Below, piece after piece: positions 23,008 to 33,787 of a stretch of DNA of 64,000 bases. The translations under genes and the position numbers were made by a program. The notes under the pieces were generated by a model, which did no database searches, had not been told where the DNA came from, and saw only the letters and a list, made by a program, of their open reading frames with translations. The stretch's first letter is position 1; every line of letters begins with the position of its first letter. Source of the stretch: Bullera alba (Eukaryota > Basidiomycota > Tremellomycetes > Tremellales > Bulleraceae); the NCBI GenBank assembly GCA_001600095.1, contig BCIX01000006.1:496001-560000 (forward strand), read 5' to 3'.

Positions 23008-24732
23008 TCAGGACGAGTCTCCAAAGTCTCCCCAGTCGCCCCAGCCACCTCCAGAGTCTCCCTCGACCTCTTCGCCAAAGGGATCATCCATGAGCTCGTC
23101 TCCAAAGCCACCGTCTTCAAAGCCACCGGGCATTTCGTTCTGAGCCAACTGATCCCAATCCTGAGGCTCCTGTGCCCAGCCTGTCGCAGGCGTACTCGAT
23201 TCCGGCTGACGTCCATACACCTGCTCATCTTCGCTCTGCGGAGAGCCTCCTGCCATACCGGCTCCAGCGGCTCCTGCAGCTCCCGCAGCCGCCCCCGCGT
23301 CCGATTGACCCGCTTGCAGATCTGACCCGCCGCCTCCATACAACATGAACGGCAGCCCCATCCCGCTAAGAAATTGGTTAGATTAGTCCCGAACGCCGTT
23401 ACTCACCCGGCCCCGGAATGCCTGCTAAAGTAGTCGAAATCGATCGAGACCGCCGTCGCGAGTGCCTAACGGGTCAGCTGAATCTTCCTACGCCGCACGC
23501 ACCATCGCTCTCTGATCCAACGTAAGAGCCGCTTCATCCCCCTCCGGAAGCACAAGGGTCTGCCCCTGCACCGTCACGTCGCTCCCAGAGGGTACCTGTA
23601 GCTCCGTACCCGCGGCGTCAAACCTAATGACGTATTGGCCTGTACGTCGGTCAGCGCGGCTCTGTCTCGATGACCCACCCGTGTCGGTGAAAAGCTCCCT
23701 GCCAAAGCCGGCAAAGTTCCTATTGATCGAAGCGACGAGACCTGCCATCAGCGCCGATCGCTGAGAGATTACCCACGATCATCCTTGTCCCGGAGCCAAA
23801 AGTCCCACGCTAGCAGCCCGCTGTCAATCTTTGCAAATTGGCGATACGTCTCTTCGTCCCGGCTACCACGTCAGCGGGGTTCACCTCCAGCACTCACGCT
23901 TGGAAAACGTTGTACTTTCTCCTCCATGGGTGCCATTGCCTAGAGTCATCAGTTGTGGAGGTTGGGCCTGACCCACTGTTGCGCCTCCCCGACCAATCTC
24001 CCGCCTTCGCCCTGAGAAGCCTGAACAAAGATCCGCGAGTTGATAAACTGGAACGGCCGTCTTATCTAGTTCGTATCAGCAATGTTGAGACTTGATAACG
24101 TACCCATAGTATAGGCTGGCCGTTCCGATCCATAATAACCGCTCGAAAAGGTCGGTGTGTCCTCAGAAATTGCCGTGATAGCATCCCAGTGAAAGAGATT
24201 TCCTCCTCGGCTAGACTGTGGAACTCAGTTTAGTCCAGGTCTGTCCACTCACAACCCGACGACCTCGCCCTGTGACCGTCAGCCTATATCGCAACCTCAG
24301 ATGCAGAGCTCACCTCTTTCGTCTGGATCGAGTAGCGATTGGCCTGCTCAAACTAGAACCAGTCAGCATTTTCACTGTCCTCCAAATCCGAATACTCACG
24401 CCCATGAAGATGTTGAGCATTTCAATCTGTCTGTGGGCCTGGTCAGTAGGAGTAGACCAATCCTCCTACTCACCTGACGACGATCAAAGCATCATGTGCT
24501 AGTAGATCATACGCTGCGTGACTCTCTGTCAAAACACCTTGCGGATCCGACGGCACGGCTACAGACGAGGACGATGCCGAGGCTGGAGTTGTGAATCCCG
24601 ACACGGCATCCTGAGAGATGTTGGTACCCGGTGCGCGTCGAGTTCGCCGATGAGGTCGTATGTATCCTGGGGGTACTGTGATCCATGTGTCAGCACTTCC
24701 AGCTCACATCGACCGGAAGAGAGAACTTGCAT
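23008..24732 (-). CDS. Phospholipid scramblase family protein
   Basis: Around ten exons. Core: VVRQIEMLNIFMGFEQANRY, SRQFLRTHRPFRAVIMDRNG, ILWIRRPFQFINSRIFVQAS, WHPWRRKYNVFQARDEETYR and INRNFAGFGRELFTDTG. This is the scramblase beta-barrel of the ATSCRM/PLSCR class. An Ala/Gly-rich then acidic tail follows (AAAGAAGAAGAGMAGG, GFGDELMDDPFGEEVEG), ending WGDWGDFGDSS. Fungal and mitochondrial members are tied to lipid movement and mitochondrial respiration. The N-terminus is uncertain. The ATG at 24732 (MQVLSSGR, then PPGYIRPHRRTRR) fits a consensus intron. A more upstream ATG at 24859 (MSAARRSVALLGRSAVKLPG) looks like a mitochondrial presequence but needs a different acceptor near CTCTCAG to keep frame. 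Confidence 0.85.
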
Positions 24733-24859
24733 CGATTAGGACGCTCCCTCAGGAGTGGCACTGCAGTGACCAGTTGACGAGCGAAACGAGTGGGAACAGG
24801 CCCAGGCAGCTTGACAGCGGATCGCCCTAGGAGAGCTACCGATCTCCTCGCGGCTGACA

Positions 24860-26027
24860 TGGTCGAGCGAGGTGATCAGCTCAAGCCTGGCCAGGTGTTC
24901 AATAACAAGTGTCCATGCAAGCACCTTGGACGATGACGTGCAATGCAAAGTGGAGGTGGAACCCGGCAGAATGTCCGCGCGTTTCGGCATCAATTTGGCT
25001 GGGTGGCAAAATGTGCGATCTCGAGTGGTGTGAATTGCAAATTACCCGTACACGATCGCTCTCTGGTGATGGAGTCAAGCCTTCGACTCGATCCAAACTT
25101 GATCGCTCTCAACGATCCATCCTCAATCAAGCCCGCCTAGATCACACCCTCTAGCTGTCGATCTTCACAGTGCTCGAGTGTCTGTCCACGTTCGACTCGA
25201 CAGAAATCAGAGCAGATGCAACGACGAATGGGCCCAGGTGACAAGCTCAGACCGCGATTCCTAGAGGCAACAGACAGCATGGCCTGCCATCAACCTGGCT
25301 AGAAGAGACCCCAGACTACCTGGTCACTCCTTTCATCGAATTGCCAATGACAACTATAACACAGCGACACATTTGCCAATACTGACAGTGCTGCACTATT
25401 CGATAACGCTATGAAAGGATTCCCAGCCTGGCGCAAATGACGAGTATGAAAAGATGCTTCGAGGTGGAGGGAGGGGAGGAGGTGGACGTCACTGAATAAA
25501 GGAGCTAAATAAGAGCCTCTTTTCACCATCACCTCCTCGTCTCACCGAATCACTCTAGTGTCGGCGGGGTTTCGGTCGGGACGTCCACGACAACTGATAG
25601 ACTGCGATACTCAACCGTTCGATCGCCATAGATGACCCATGTCGATCTTAGGTCCTTTGTGTCAAACGCCTTCTTTCACTCAGACGTCCCAGATAACCGA
25701 GTTTTCATACGAGCCTTTGACATTTCCCCACCTGGCCGAGTTCAAGAAGTATTCTCAGCGGCCAGCGGGCGCCGTCTCTTGCCCCTTGCTGCCTGCTGAC
25801 TACAGCACCCTTTCATCACGACTGCGATCATTGAAACGCGAACGAGTGTAATGCCTGCTTCGGCCTTTGTCCCCCTCCCAGCTGGTTCAACCAGTGTTTG
25901 GCTCCGCGAAGGCAGAGCACTGTTCTCTCGACTCCTGGCACACGTATATAAAGACGCAATCGCCATCCCACTCTCACCCATACCTCTTGAAAAATCTGTC
26001 CTCCTAAAATCTCCCTGCCCTCCCACG
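24860..26027. other. Spacer before the tandem gene pair
   Basis: No gene recognised. Short open frames only. It ends with the TATA box of the next gene. Confidence 0.45.
25945..25952 (+). promoter_or_regulatory. TATA box of tandem copy 1
   Basis: TATATAAA 83 bp before the ATG at 26028. It supports that start over an in-frame ATG at 25851, which lies upstream of the box. Confidence 0.65.
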
Positions 26028-26751
26028 ATGCCTCCACGTCCAATTCTCAGACGGGGTCCCCCAGCTAGAGCAGCAGTTACGGTCACACCCAGCGATGTCA
26101 GGACGGACTTTTATGCGACTCTGACAGAGAACCCTGAGCTATGGATGGGACAGTACCAAAGTGTCGAAGACGCGGTCTTGGCAGTCTACCCCCTCGAACG
26201 ATCTGCCACTTCGGAATCGGCCGTCAAGGCGGCTGCCGAGGCTTCGTGGAAGACGAGGAGCGCTTACGGCTGGTACAAATTGTCCCAAGAAAAAGCTGAA
26301 AAGTCAGGTAAAGTGCTGTCCTTGTCACGCGGGAGTTTGTGCTGACGGTCGCTATTGGACGTTCATCCGTGCAGGAGCATATCTTCCGCAATGGGAGACA
26401 GAAAGAACCAGGATTCAAAAGATGTCTGTTTCGATGTTCAACAGCAAGTACGACTTCAGAACGACGATCAAAGCGGACGATAACGGGAGAGAGCGCAAGT
26501 TTCTAGACTCTGTGAAAGACATCTGGGTGAAGAATGGATCTGAAATGCAGAGCTTCTTGGAGGCCAAGTACTACCTGAGGGGGGCACGACGTAGTGCAAA
26601 TGAGAGTCTTACCTGGGCCGGCAAGTTTGACAGTCTCGAGCCTGAGGAGAACGATTCGGACTACGGCGAGGATCTGGGGTATGAGGAGGAGGGGGATGAA
26701 CAGGACGAACTTGACGGTGATACTCTGGCAGACCCGTGCGAGTCCAGTTGA
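26028..26751 (+). CDS. Unknown protein, tandem copy 1 (PRPIxRR / YYLRGARRS family)
   Basis: Two exons separated by a 67-nt intron (GTAAAG ... GTGCTGACGG ... GTGCAG, about 26308-26374). The product is about 218 aa. N-terminal: MPPRPILRRGPPARAAVTVT, SDVRTDFYATL, QSVEDAVLAVYPLE and SWKTRSAYGWYKLSQEKAEK. After the splice: AYLPQWETERTRIQKMSVSM, FLDSVKDIWVKNGSE, FLEAKYYLRGARRSANESLT, then a strongly acidic tail (ENDSDYGEDLGYEEEGDEQ). No Cys pair, signal peptide or membrane segment. I recognise no domain. A paralog lies 1 kb downstream in the same direction with the same exon layout, so this is a tandem duplication. Confidence 0.65.
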
Positions 26752-27713
26752 GGGACAGACCTGCCCGTACTTTTGTTAATAGGTTCTTCCCAAGGTTGGT
26801 AGTTAGTGATGCAGACGTAAACCAGTGATCGCACGTACTGATACATAGAGGATGCTCATGCCCCTAACAGGACAGCCTCCCCACAATCTTCCCCCCAGAT
26901 ATGCGTGGTGACAGCTTCTCGACCGCCGATGGTCCGTGTCCCCGACGTCGAGTGTCTCAGTGGCGAAATGGCCATCGAGCTTGCGGCGGCGATGACTTGA
27001 GCCATACAGCATCTGCAAGACGGTGTCGCAGCCGGCTACACACATATGACAAGGGACGTCATGTTACGTCGTTACGATACCACCCAGCAAGCAGGATGGC
27101 GTTTTGAGCATGGAAGACGCTGGCAGGTGTGCTGAAACGTCGGGTGAAGTGTGTTGGTGATATGTCCGGTCCGCCACAGTCACTCCCTCTTCTCCACCTT
27201 TGTTCGTGGCCCAAGATCCGTGGGGAGTACCGAGAGCACCTCAAGAGCGTGGGAACACTCAAGACCGACGCTGGATAAACCTTTGTACACCTTCCTATCA
27301 TCTATACGGACCGGCTGCTGACACACTTGGACCATCGGAAGCGTGTCAAAGGACTGAACGTTGACACGGCTCTGACCTTCTCAAGCCACACTCACCATGC
27401 GAGGCAGGCTTGTGCTTCTGCCAAAGGATGCAAGCCATGTGAGGGATATCGGGGCTGAGCGCAACGGATACTAGCCGCTACACTTCGAGACGCTGCTTCG
27501 ACCTTTCTTGCTCCCCACCCATGACAAACTCAGCGCACTACTTCGAGACGGCTATGTGAGAACGTCCCGCGACTTGCTTCTCGTACGTCGGTGAGCGCTG
27601 ACACCTATATAAGTACAGATGGGGACAGATCAACTGCGTCTCATCATCACCTGCTCACTTGCAACACGTCCGCCGTCGCTTATCGTTCCCAACAATCTAC
27701 TTGTTGACTCACA
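26752..27713. other. Spacer between the tandem copies
   Basis: 962 bp without a supported gene. Its last ~110 bp carry the TATA box of copy 2. The short piece after copy 1 (GATGCAGACGTAAACCA-G/A-TGATCG at about 26808) recurs after copy 2 (about 28500), so 3' flanks were copied too. Confidence 0.5.
27606..27612 (+). promoter_or_regulatory. TATA box of tandem copy 2
   Basis: TATATAA 108 bp before the ATG at 27714. Parallel to the box upstream of copy 1. Confidence 0.6.
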
Positions 27714-28419
27714 ATGCCACCTCGGCCAATCATCAGACGGCCGGCACCTTCCAAGCCAAAGGTGACTCCTTCGGATGTCAGGACGAAGTTCTTCGCCACA
27801 GTCTCAACACTGACATCAGATGGTATGCCAATGTGGCACGCCCATGGATTCGAAAGTGCTGAGGATGCAGTTTGCGCTGTGTACCCTCCTAGCCCAACTG
27901 CTGGCACGAGCGAAGAGGCCTCATGGAAGACGAGGAGCGCTTACGGCTGGTACAAATTGTCCCGAGAAAAAGCTGAAAATTCAGGTAAAGTGCTGTCCTT
28001 GTCACGCGGGAGTTTGTGCTGACGGTCGCTACTGGACGTTTATCCGTGCAGGAGTATATCTTCCGCTATGGGAGAAAGAAAGAACCAAAATTCAAAATAT
28101 GTCTGTTTCGGTGTTCAAAAGCAAGTATGACTTCAAAATGCCAATTGAAGAGGACGATGACGGGAGGGAGCGCAAGTATCTAGATTCTGTGAAAGACATC
28201 TGGATAACCGATGGGACTGAAATGAAGAGCTTCTTGGAGGCCAAGTACTACCTGAGGGGAGCACGACGTAGTGCAAATGAGAGTCTCACCTGGGCCGGCA
28301 AGTTTGGCAGCCTTAAGCCCGAAAAGAACGATTCAGACTATGGGGAGGATCTGGGGGATGAGGAGGACGAGGGAGAAGAAGAGGAAGGCGACGAAGGTGA
28401 CGAGGCAACAGCGGCATGA
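27714..28419 (+). CDS. Unknown protein, tandem copy 2
   Basis: Same design as copy 1, with the same intron (about 27985-28051). It reads MPPRPIIRRPAPSKPKVTPS, DVRTKFFATVS, ESAEDAVCAVYPPSP and SWKTRSAYGWYKLSREKAEN, then VYLPLWEKERTKIQNMSVSV, YLDSVKDIWITDGTE and FLEAKYYLRGARRSANESLT. The acidic tail is longer in Glu (EDEGEEEEGDEGDEA). The first ~60 residues differ much from copy 1 (with indels). The piece from WKTRSAYG through the intron and exon 2 is close to identical. Function unknown. The conserved central helix-like block (SVKDIW, YYLRGARRS) is the most likely functional part. Confidence 0.65.
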
Positions 28420-28909
28420 GTCTTGCCGCTGTGACACGACCCTGCCCCACGCTTACGTTCACATCTCCGACGTACTTATCAAGATCGGCAACGATTGTTA
28501 TGCAGACGTAAACCAATGATCGAACCGACATTGGCGTAGAGGACAGCCGAGACTCACCCAGGCATCGTGTTACTGATCCGACGGCTGAAGTCCAGAGACT
28601 GCGAGTTACAAGGTGCCAATGTCTTGTGATTCGTCGCACAACGGAGAATAGGCTCCAGTGCTCCACCTGTGTGTGCTGATCAGGAGACAATCCTGAGTAA
28701 GTCTCGTGACAGACTGGTAGTCGATATCGAGCGAGCTGCTTGCGTGGACTCTGTCATACTGTCATCAGTAAGTGCGGACCGACAGTTGATCATCGATGAT
28801 ACGACACTGCTTTGAGCACGAGGTCAGCCGGGTCAGAAGTCAGCTCGAGCGGTTACTCGTGGTTGACGCTGGGTCATCGCTCCTGACAACGTTTACATGT
28901 TCGCGCCGT
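28420..28909. other. Convergent spacer
   Basis: Contains the second copy of the short 3' flank block (about 28498-28520). No gene seen. Confidence 0.4.
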
Positions 28910-30857
28910 CTAAACCGACAACTGAGCGCTCTCCACGTTCTTGAGCTTGTCCTCATACGGCTTCAAGGCCGGACCAACCCACTCTGACAAAAACTTGACG
29001 ACCTGCTCTGGAGCCCTTCCGACAAACGTCTTTGGGTCGAGCAGCTCGCCCAGCTGAGACCAGATGGGCTCAAAGTACTGATCCTTCTTGACACGGTCTA
29101 TCAGGTCGTTCTCGCCTCCTTGCTCTTTGACCACGGCGCCCGCTTCGTGCGAGAGCACACGGACTTTTTCGTGGCATTCCTGCCTGTCGCCGCCGGCTTT
29201 GACAATGGCCATGATGATGTTCTCGGTGGCCATGAATGGCAGCTCCTGGTTGATCCGTCGCTCGATGACTTTCGGGTAGACGACAAGACCCTCGGAGATG
29301 TTTTGCAGTGTGGAAAGGAGGATATCGGCGGTGAGGAAGGCCTCGGGGATGGTCACCCGTCGGTTGGCACTATTTCAGTTAGCCTATGATTGAGCACGAG
29401 TAGGTCAAACCCACCTGTCATCGAGCGTTCGCTCGAGCCACTGCACGGACGAGGTCATCAGGGTGTTTTGGTAGATCACCATGAGGTGCCTGGCAAGGGA
29501 GCAGGCTCGCTCGCATCGCATTGGGTTTCGCTAGGCAGGTCAGCAGGCATCCAGTATTCTACTAGATTCAGTCACCTTGTAGGCCATGGCGGAACTGCCG
29601 AGAATCAGCATCTGAACGCTTCGATATGTATCGCGACGTACCTGCCAATCTGGTCCTTCTCAAACGGCTCCTCGATCTCTTTCAAGTTGGCAAGGAGTCG
29701 GACTGCGACTCGTCAGCTAGAGCTCGCAATAAAAAGACCGACTCACTATCCGTGGCAATCTTGTGCACAGTGGCACCGAAGCTCGACAATGGTCCAAGAA
29801 CATCCGCATCAATCTTTCTCGAGTACGTCTGGCCGGTCACTGGGTAGGCGTATGGGAAGCCGAAAAGCTCGGTCACTCTTTGGTCGAGGGCTTCAACCTA
29901 TGTCCGGTGTGAGATTTACCCATGAGGCAATGTGACCCACCTTGTCGTGATCTCCGTTGAACAACGTCAAGAAACTCGCTTGCGTTCCCGTAGTTCCCTT
30001 GACACCCCTGAATCCAAGATCACCTCTGGCCCTCTCCAAGTTTCTCAGATCCCACAACAGCTCCTGAATCCACAGCGTTGCCCGCTTTCCAACAGTCGTC
30101 AGTTGGGCAGGCTGGAAGTGGGTGAAACCGAGGGTGGGAAGATCCTTGTACTGTTTGGCAAAGTCGGAGAAACGCGAGATGACGACGGCGAGCTTGGGAA
30201 GCAGGATGTCTAGGCCTTCCCGAAGGAAGATCAGGTCGGCGTTGCTGTATACTGTCAGACATGCCGGAGGACTCTTGTTGGAACCTACTCGGTGACGTAG
30301 CACGAGGTTGCTCCCAGGCTGAAAACGTCAACAGGTTGCCCAGACTGGCTTGCGTCGACTCACTGGATGATACCTGCTGCCTCTGGGGCGACAGTACCAA
30401 AGGTGTGCACGTGGGCCATGACATCGTCTATACAGGTCAGCAAGGATACACGAATACACCCTCTCCACTCACGCCTCCTCTTCTTCTCCTCCTCCGCTGC
30501 GACTTTCATCTGCGCTTCATCCAACTCTAGGTTCTCCTTCATTTGCTCGATGGCCTTGTCCGAGATGTCCAGACCGAGCTCCTGTTCCGAGTTCAGCTAC
30601 ATTTCCAGATTAGTGGAACTGAATTCTACCTTTTCAGCGATGGCGAGGTTGAGCCATAGCTTCCTCCAGGTCCCAAATCGAGTCTGACCATAAGTCAGCA
30701 AGTGCAGACCAACCAGTTGTTCGACTGACCCCGCTCGAGAAGAGCTTGGACATTTCCTTGGACGCATAACGCCTGCGGAGGTCAGATATCGCGAGCAAAC
30801 TTCATGGTCGCATGTGTCTTCCACTCACGACGAGAGAGGGGTCTGATAGGAGTCCAT
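28910..30857 (-). CDS. ADE13: Adenylosuccinate lyase
   Basis: About eight exons from [20 protein letters not shown]. Key text: [38 protein letters not shown] (catalytic His region), [19 protein letters not shown], and the fumarate-lyase signature [15 protein letters not shown]. It ends [20 protein letters not shown]. The enzyme cleaves SAICAR and adenylosuccinate with release of fumarate, acting twice in purine synthesis; it works as a homotetramer in the cytosol. Introns are short with GTGAGT-like donors. It is divergent from malate dehydrogenase, with 351 bp between starts. Confidence 0.96.
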
Positions 30858-31208
30858 CTTTGCTGTTTTGACCTGATCTGTAGGTGTTTTGGATGCAAGG
30901 CGGACGTTGAATCTGAAATTTCCGTGATGGTTGCGGACTGGGGGACTTGCGATAAGCAAGCGAGGCGTGATAAGATTGTGACCGGATGACTGACGCACAT
31001 GACGTGGGCTTCTAATGCACTGATAACCGGCTGAAAGGACCGAGCAACCGGTCGCGCCTTCTGATCCCGCGCGCGGGGGAAGCAGCAGCTCGAGATCCCC
31101 CCCAGCTGCGATGGCCGATGGGTCACCAGTGCTCACCACACCATACACATTCGCTCGATCCACCCACAGTATCACTCATCCTCACGTCCCACTCATACAC
31201 AAAACAAA
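30858..31208. promoter_or_regulatory. Divergent promoter ADE13 / malate dehydrogenase
   Basis: 351 bp. A TGACGCACATGACGTGG stretch near 30992 includes a TGACGTGG element, similar to bZIP sites. No TATA box seen. Confidence 0.4.
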
Positions 31209-32743
31209 ATGGTCAAAGCTACAGTCTGCGGTGCCGCTGGTGAGTAGAGACCACGTGTTTCAGCAATCGCCAGCTCGACGCCCATTCTCCCGATCCAACT
31301 GACCAACGGATCAGGTGGTATTGGTCAACCATTGTCCTTGCTTCTCAAGCTCAACCCGCTCATCACTGAGCTCTCTCTTTACGATGTCGTGAACGCCGTC
31401 GGTGTGAGTGATCGTTCTTCTCCACGAATTTCGTATTCCACGCTCCGGCACAGCCCACCAGCGTCTGTTCAAGCCATACTGCCCCCACTCCTTTATGCGC
31501 TTAGACCACTGACGACTCGCGAACAGGTTGCCACTGATCTCTCGCACATTGCCTCCCCAGCTCAGGTTCAGGGCTTCCTCCCACCTGACAACGGAGCCGA
31601 GAAGGCCCTCAAGGACTCTGACATTGTTGTCATCCCCGCTGGTGTCCCAAGAAAGCCAGGAATGACTCGAGATGACCTCTTCGTGCGTACCAGGCATACT
31701 GATTGGCGTGTTGCTAAACTCCCTTATCCTTTATCATCAACAGAAAGTGAGTCACACTGAGCATACGGTCCCAACCACATGCTGACTTTCTCTAGGTCAA
31801 CGCTGGAATCTGTGCCACTCTTGCCCAGGCCATTGCCAACGCCTGCCCCAAGGCCTTCATCTTGGTCATCTCCAACCCAGTCAACTCTACCGTCCCCGTC
31901 TTTGCCGAGGTGTTGAAAAAGGCTGGCGTTTACGACCCAAAGAAGTGAGTCCAAGGCAGTGATACTCGCTGACCATTAGACTCTTTGGTGTCTCCCACCT
32001 TGACATTGTTCGAGCTTCCACCTTTGTCTCCTCGCTCGTTGGCAAGCCAGAGGATGCTGCCAAGTACACCATCCCCGTTCTGGGTGGTCACTCGGGTGCC
32101 ACCATCCTCCCCCTGCTCTCGCAGTCCGAGCCAAAGATTGTACGTCGAGTCTGACGATTCATGAGACTGACACACTCTAGCCCGCCGAGATCCTCAACGA
32201 CAAGTCCAAGAGAGACGCGCTTGTTAACCGAATCCAGTTTGGTGGTGACGAGGTCGTCAAGGCCAAGGGTGAGTGCACTGGACTTGAGAGAGTTGGCCCG
32301 CTAACGCATTGCTAGACGGTGCTGGTTCCGCTACTCTCTCCATGGCTCAGGCCGGTGCCGAGTTTGCCGAGTTTGTCCTCCAGGCTGCCTTTGGCAGCAA
32401 GAAGAGCAAGACCGTCCAGGCCTACGTCGACCTGTCCGCCGAGTCTGGTGGTGAGGGCATCAAGAAGGAGATCGGTTCCGACCTCGGCTACTTCTCGGTC
32501 AACATCACCCTTGGCGTGAGTACATATGCCCGTCCTCAGCAGCAAGGTGCTGAACACGTCTGCAGGCTGGTGGTATCGAGAAGATCCTCCCAATTGGCTC
32601 CATCGACGACGCTGAGAAGGAGCTGCTTGCCGCTGCCGTCAAGGAGCTTGGCCCAAGCATCGAGAAGGTGAGCGAATATAGCTCATCGAATACTGAGGCC
32701 GTTGTAGGGTGTCTCTTTCCAGCCAGCTCCCCCCAAGCTGTAG
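31209..32743 (+). CDS. Malate dehydrogenase (NAD), no presequence, C-terminal PKL
   Basis: Exons 31209-31239, 31315-31403, 31527-31682, a 3-nt exon 31744-31746, and from 31796 on. The product is about 338 aa. NAD site: [17 protein letters not shown]. Substrate loop: [16 protein letters not shown], then K-V-NAGI. Active site: [13 protein letters not shown] and [16 protein letters not shown] (catalytic His). The chain starts directly at [12 protein letters not shown], so it lacks a mitochondrial leader. It ends [12 protein letters not shown] fits the peroxisomal PTS1 pattern loosely, so cytosol or peroxisome is likely. It interconverts malate and oxaloacetate for the glyoxylate cycle, redox shuttles or gluconeogenesis. 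A mitochondrial paralog would be expected elsewhere. Confidence 0.95.
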
Positions 32744-33310
32744 ATGAGGCGAAGAAGTACAAGGAGCGGAACTGTGCATATGGAGAAATAGACATATGCA
32801 AGATGCGAGCAGAATTGATACATGCAGTACGGAAGCGAGAGGAACTCTTGAAGGCGGCATCGTGATCTGCAGCAAGCAACACATGCGGATGGGCATCAGA
32901 TGGATGCAGATCGTCGATTGCGCAGATGCAGCCGGTGGCGGGGGAGCATTTAAGGTTTCACTGACACGATGTCGTGCTTGCCGGCGAACAGCGGCGAACC
33001 TGCTCATATTGACAGTCGACTGCTTATTCAGCAGTTGATCACCTTTCTCACTTGACAACGCAAGCATTTCCAGGTGAGTCATGTATCTCGAGGCTGTTCC
33101 AGCATTCACAAGCACTCGTATATCCTGGTGGAGGAAAGGTGGAACGAGGAAAGCAGCTTGGTCAGCAGGAATGATCTTAGGGTATAAAATAGGAAGGATG
33201 TCGGCCGGTGTTGAACCTTTGCCATTCCATCGCAACTCTTTGCAGTCATCCCTTACGAACATCAATCTGACTTCCCCGTCAAAGTCTAGCAACCCACACA
33301 TAGATACAAA
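32744..33310. other. Spacer between malate dehydrogenase and thioredoxin
   Basis: 567 bp, containing a TATAAAA box near its end. An overlapping 220-codon minus-strand frame (32639-33301) has no recognisable features and is not called. Confidence 0.5.
33183..33189 (+). promoter_or_regulatory. TATA box of thioredoxin
   Basis: TATAAAA 128 bp before the ATG at 33311. Confidence 0.6.
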
Positions 33311-33787
33311 ATGGTCAAAGCTATCGAATCTTACGAGGAGTTCCAGGGACTCGTGAGTCTATCAACGTTGCCATCAAAATTACCCTAGACTAACGCCCCC
33401 TCTAGATTGCCGGCGACGACGTCGTGATTGTCGACTACTGGGCCACCTGGTGCGGTCCATGTAAACTCATCTCGCCACACTTTGGCAAACTCGAGGCCAA
33501 GTTCCCCAACGCCAAGTTTGTCAAGGTCGACGTCGAGGAGCAGCCCGTGAGTCTCACTCGTGAGAACTGTTCGCGAGCATACTAACAGGAAGGCTTTGTA
33601 GGAGATTGCCAAGGAGCAGAACATCAAGGCTATGCCCACGTTTGTCGCCTACAAGGGTGGCAAGAGGATCGACGAGACTGTCGGAGCCGTTCCCGCCAAA
33701 TTGACCGTGAGTCTTGGATATTTCTGTCCACCTTGGGGTTGATGCTGACATTGGAAATAGGCCCTGGTCGAGAAGGTCGCTGCATAG
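33311..33787 (+). CDS. TRX1: Thioredoxin
   Basis: Four exons (33311-33352, 33406-33546, 33602-33706, 33761-33787), 104 aa. Active site DYWATWCGPCKLISP with the WCGPC redox pair; cis-Pro loop KAMPTFVAYKGG; end ALVEKVAA. No leader peptide, so cytosolic or nuclear. It reduces protein disulphides and supplies electrons to peroxiredoxins and ribonucleotide reductase, recycled by thioredoxin reductase. The start MVKAIESYEEF is standard in length and context. The intron before exon 3 has an earlier AG at ACTAACAG, but only GTAG|GAGATTGCC keeps frame and family text. Confidence 0.96.

Noticed and set aside
25851..26027. In-frame N-terminal extension (MPASAFVPLP...) of tandem copy 1
   Set aside because: A TATA box lies inside it at 25945, and copy 2 has no equivalent extension; the start at 26028 matches copy 2.
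30741..31175. Minus-strand frames extending ADE13 upstream (to 31175)
   Set aside because: They run through the shared promoter; the standard ADE13 start [12 protein letters not shown] at 30857 and the expected enzyme length argue against the extension.
32639..33301. 220-codon minus-strand frame across the MDH 3' end and thioredoxin promoter
   Set aside because: Covers the last MDH exon on the wrong strand and the thioredoxin TATA box; no domain text.
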